NCBI GenBank assembly: GCA_017959485.1
Contig: JAGDAM010000279.1
Span: forward strand, 1 to 6,572
Length of the DNA: 6,572 nucleotides
Direction of reading: 5' to 3'
Origin: Clostridia bacterium
Lineage (GTDB): Bacteria; Bacillota_A; Clostridia; Oscillospirales; CAG-272
A program made the translations under genes and the position numbers. Positions 6,561-6,572 of this stretch are shown here, piece by piece. The notes under the pieces were generated by a model. It saw only the letters and a list, made by a program, of their open reading frames with translations, was not told the DNA's origin and did not search any database. How positions within the stretch are numbered: the first letter of the stretch is position 1; the number at the start of each line of letters is the position of its first letter.

Positions 6561-6572
6561 ACGGCGATGGAA

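Noticed and set aside
6399..6572. Minus-strand open frame from the right edge to TAA at 6401-6399, 57 codons, as the end of a neighbouring gene
   Set aside because: It runs straight through five hairpins and a strong minus-strand terminator. A second minus-strand frame and one plus-strand frame are also open across most or all of the same DNA, so openness is not evidence of coding here. A real gene end cannot be excluded without the sequence to the right.

Overview
The window holds one very large gene and two short flanks crowded with inverted repeats. The gene (ATG at 227, stop at 6392-6394, 2055 codons, plus strand) encodes a secreted, sortase-anchored surface protein. It has an N-terminal signal peptide, a long extracellular mosaic of beta-rich modules and a C-terminal LPATG sorting signal with a hydrophobic segment and a basic tail. 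Together these place it in a Gram-positive bacterium. The mix of Cna-B/SpaA-like domains with a fibro-slime (PA14-like) domain, and the G/C-leaning third codon positions, suggest a GC-rich member of the Clostridia, probably from a gut or rumen type habitat. The taxonomic part is inference.

Layout: 1-226 is non-coding as far as I can support and contains three small hairpins (9-27, 61-81, 91-111) followed by a 72-base near-palindrome (123-194). 227-361 encodes the signal peptide. 362-985 encodes an N-terminal domain I do not recognise by name. 992-2515 encodes three tandem modules that look related and possibly beta-trefoil-like. 2516-3526 encodes the fibro-slime/PA14-like domain. 3527-6259 encodes six consecutive Cna-B/SpaA-like domains, each with a readable Lys/Glu/Asn set for a self-made isopeptide bond. 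6272-6391 encodes the sorting signal. 6395-6572 is a cluster of five hairpins, including a symmetric terminator-like hairpin just behind the gene and a textbook intrinsic terminator for the minus strand. The latter hints at a converging gene beyond the right edge, or at a repeated element.

The protein reads as an adhesin of stalk-and-head design: the isopeptide-locked C-terminal domains form a rigid stalk fixed to peptidoglycan, and the fibro-slime and trefoil-like modules sit at the outer end where they could bind a ligand. No sortase, pilin or regulator gene lies in the window, so its anchoring partner is unseen. No promoter and no convincing Shine-Dalgarno sequence could be found in the 226 bases before the start.
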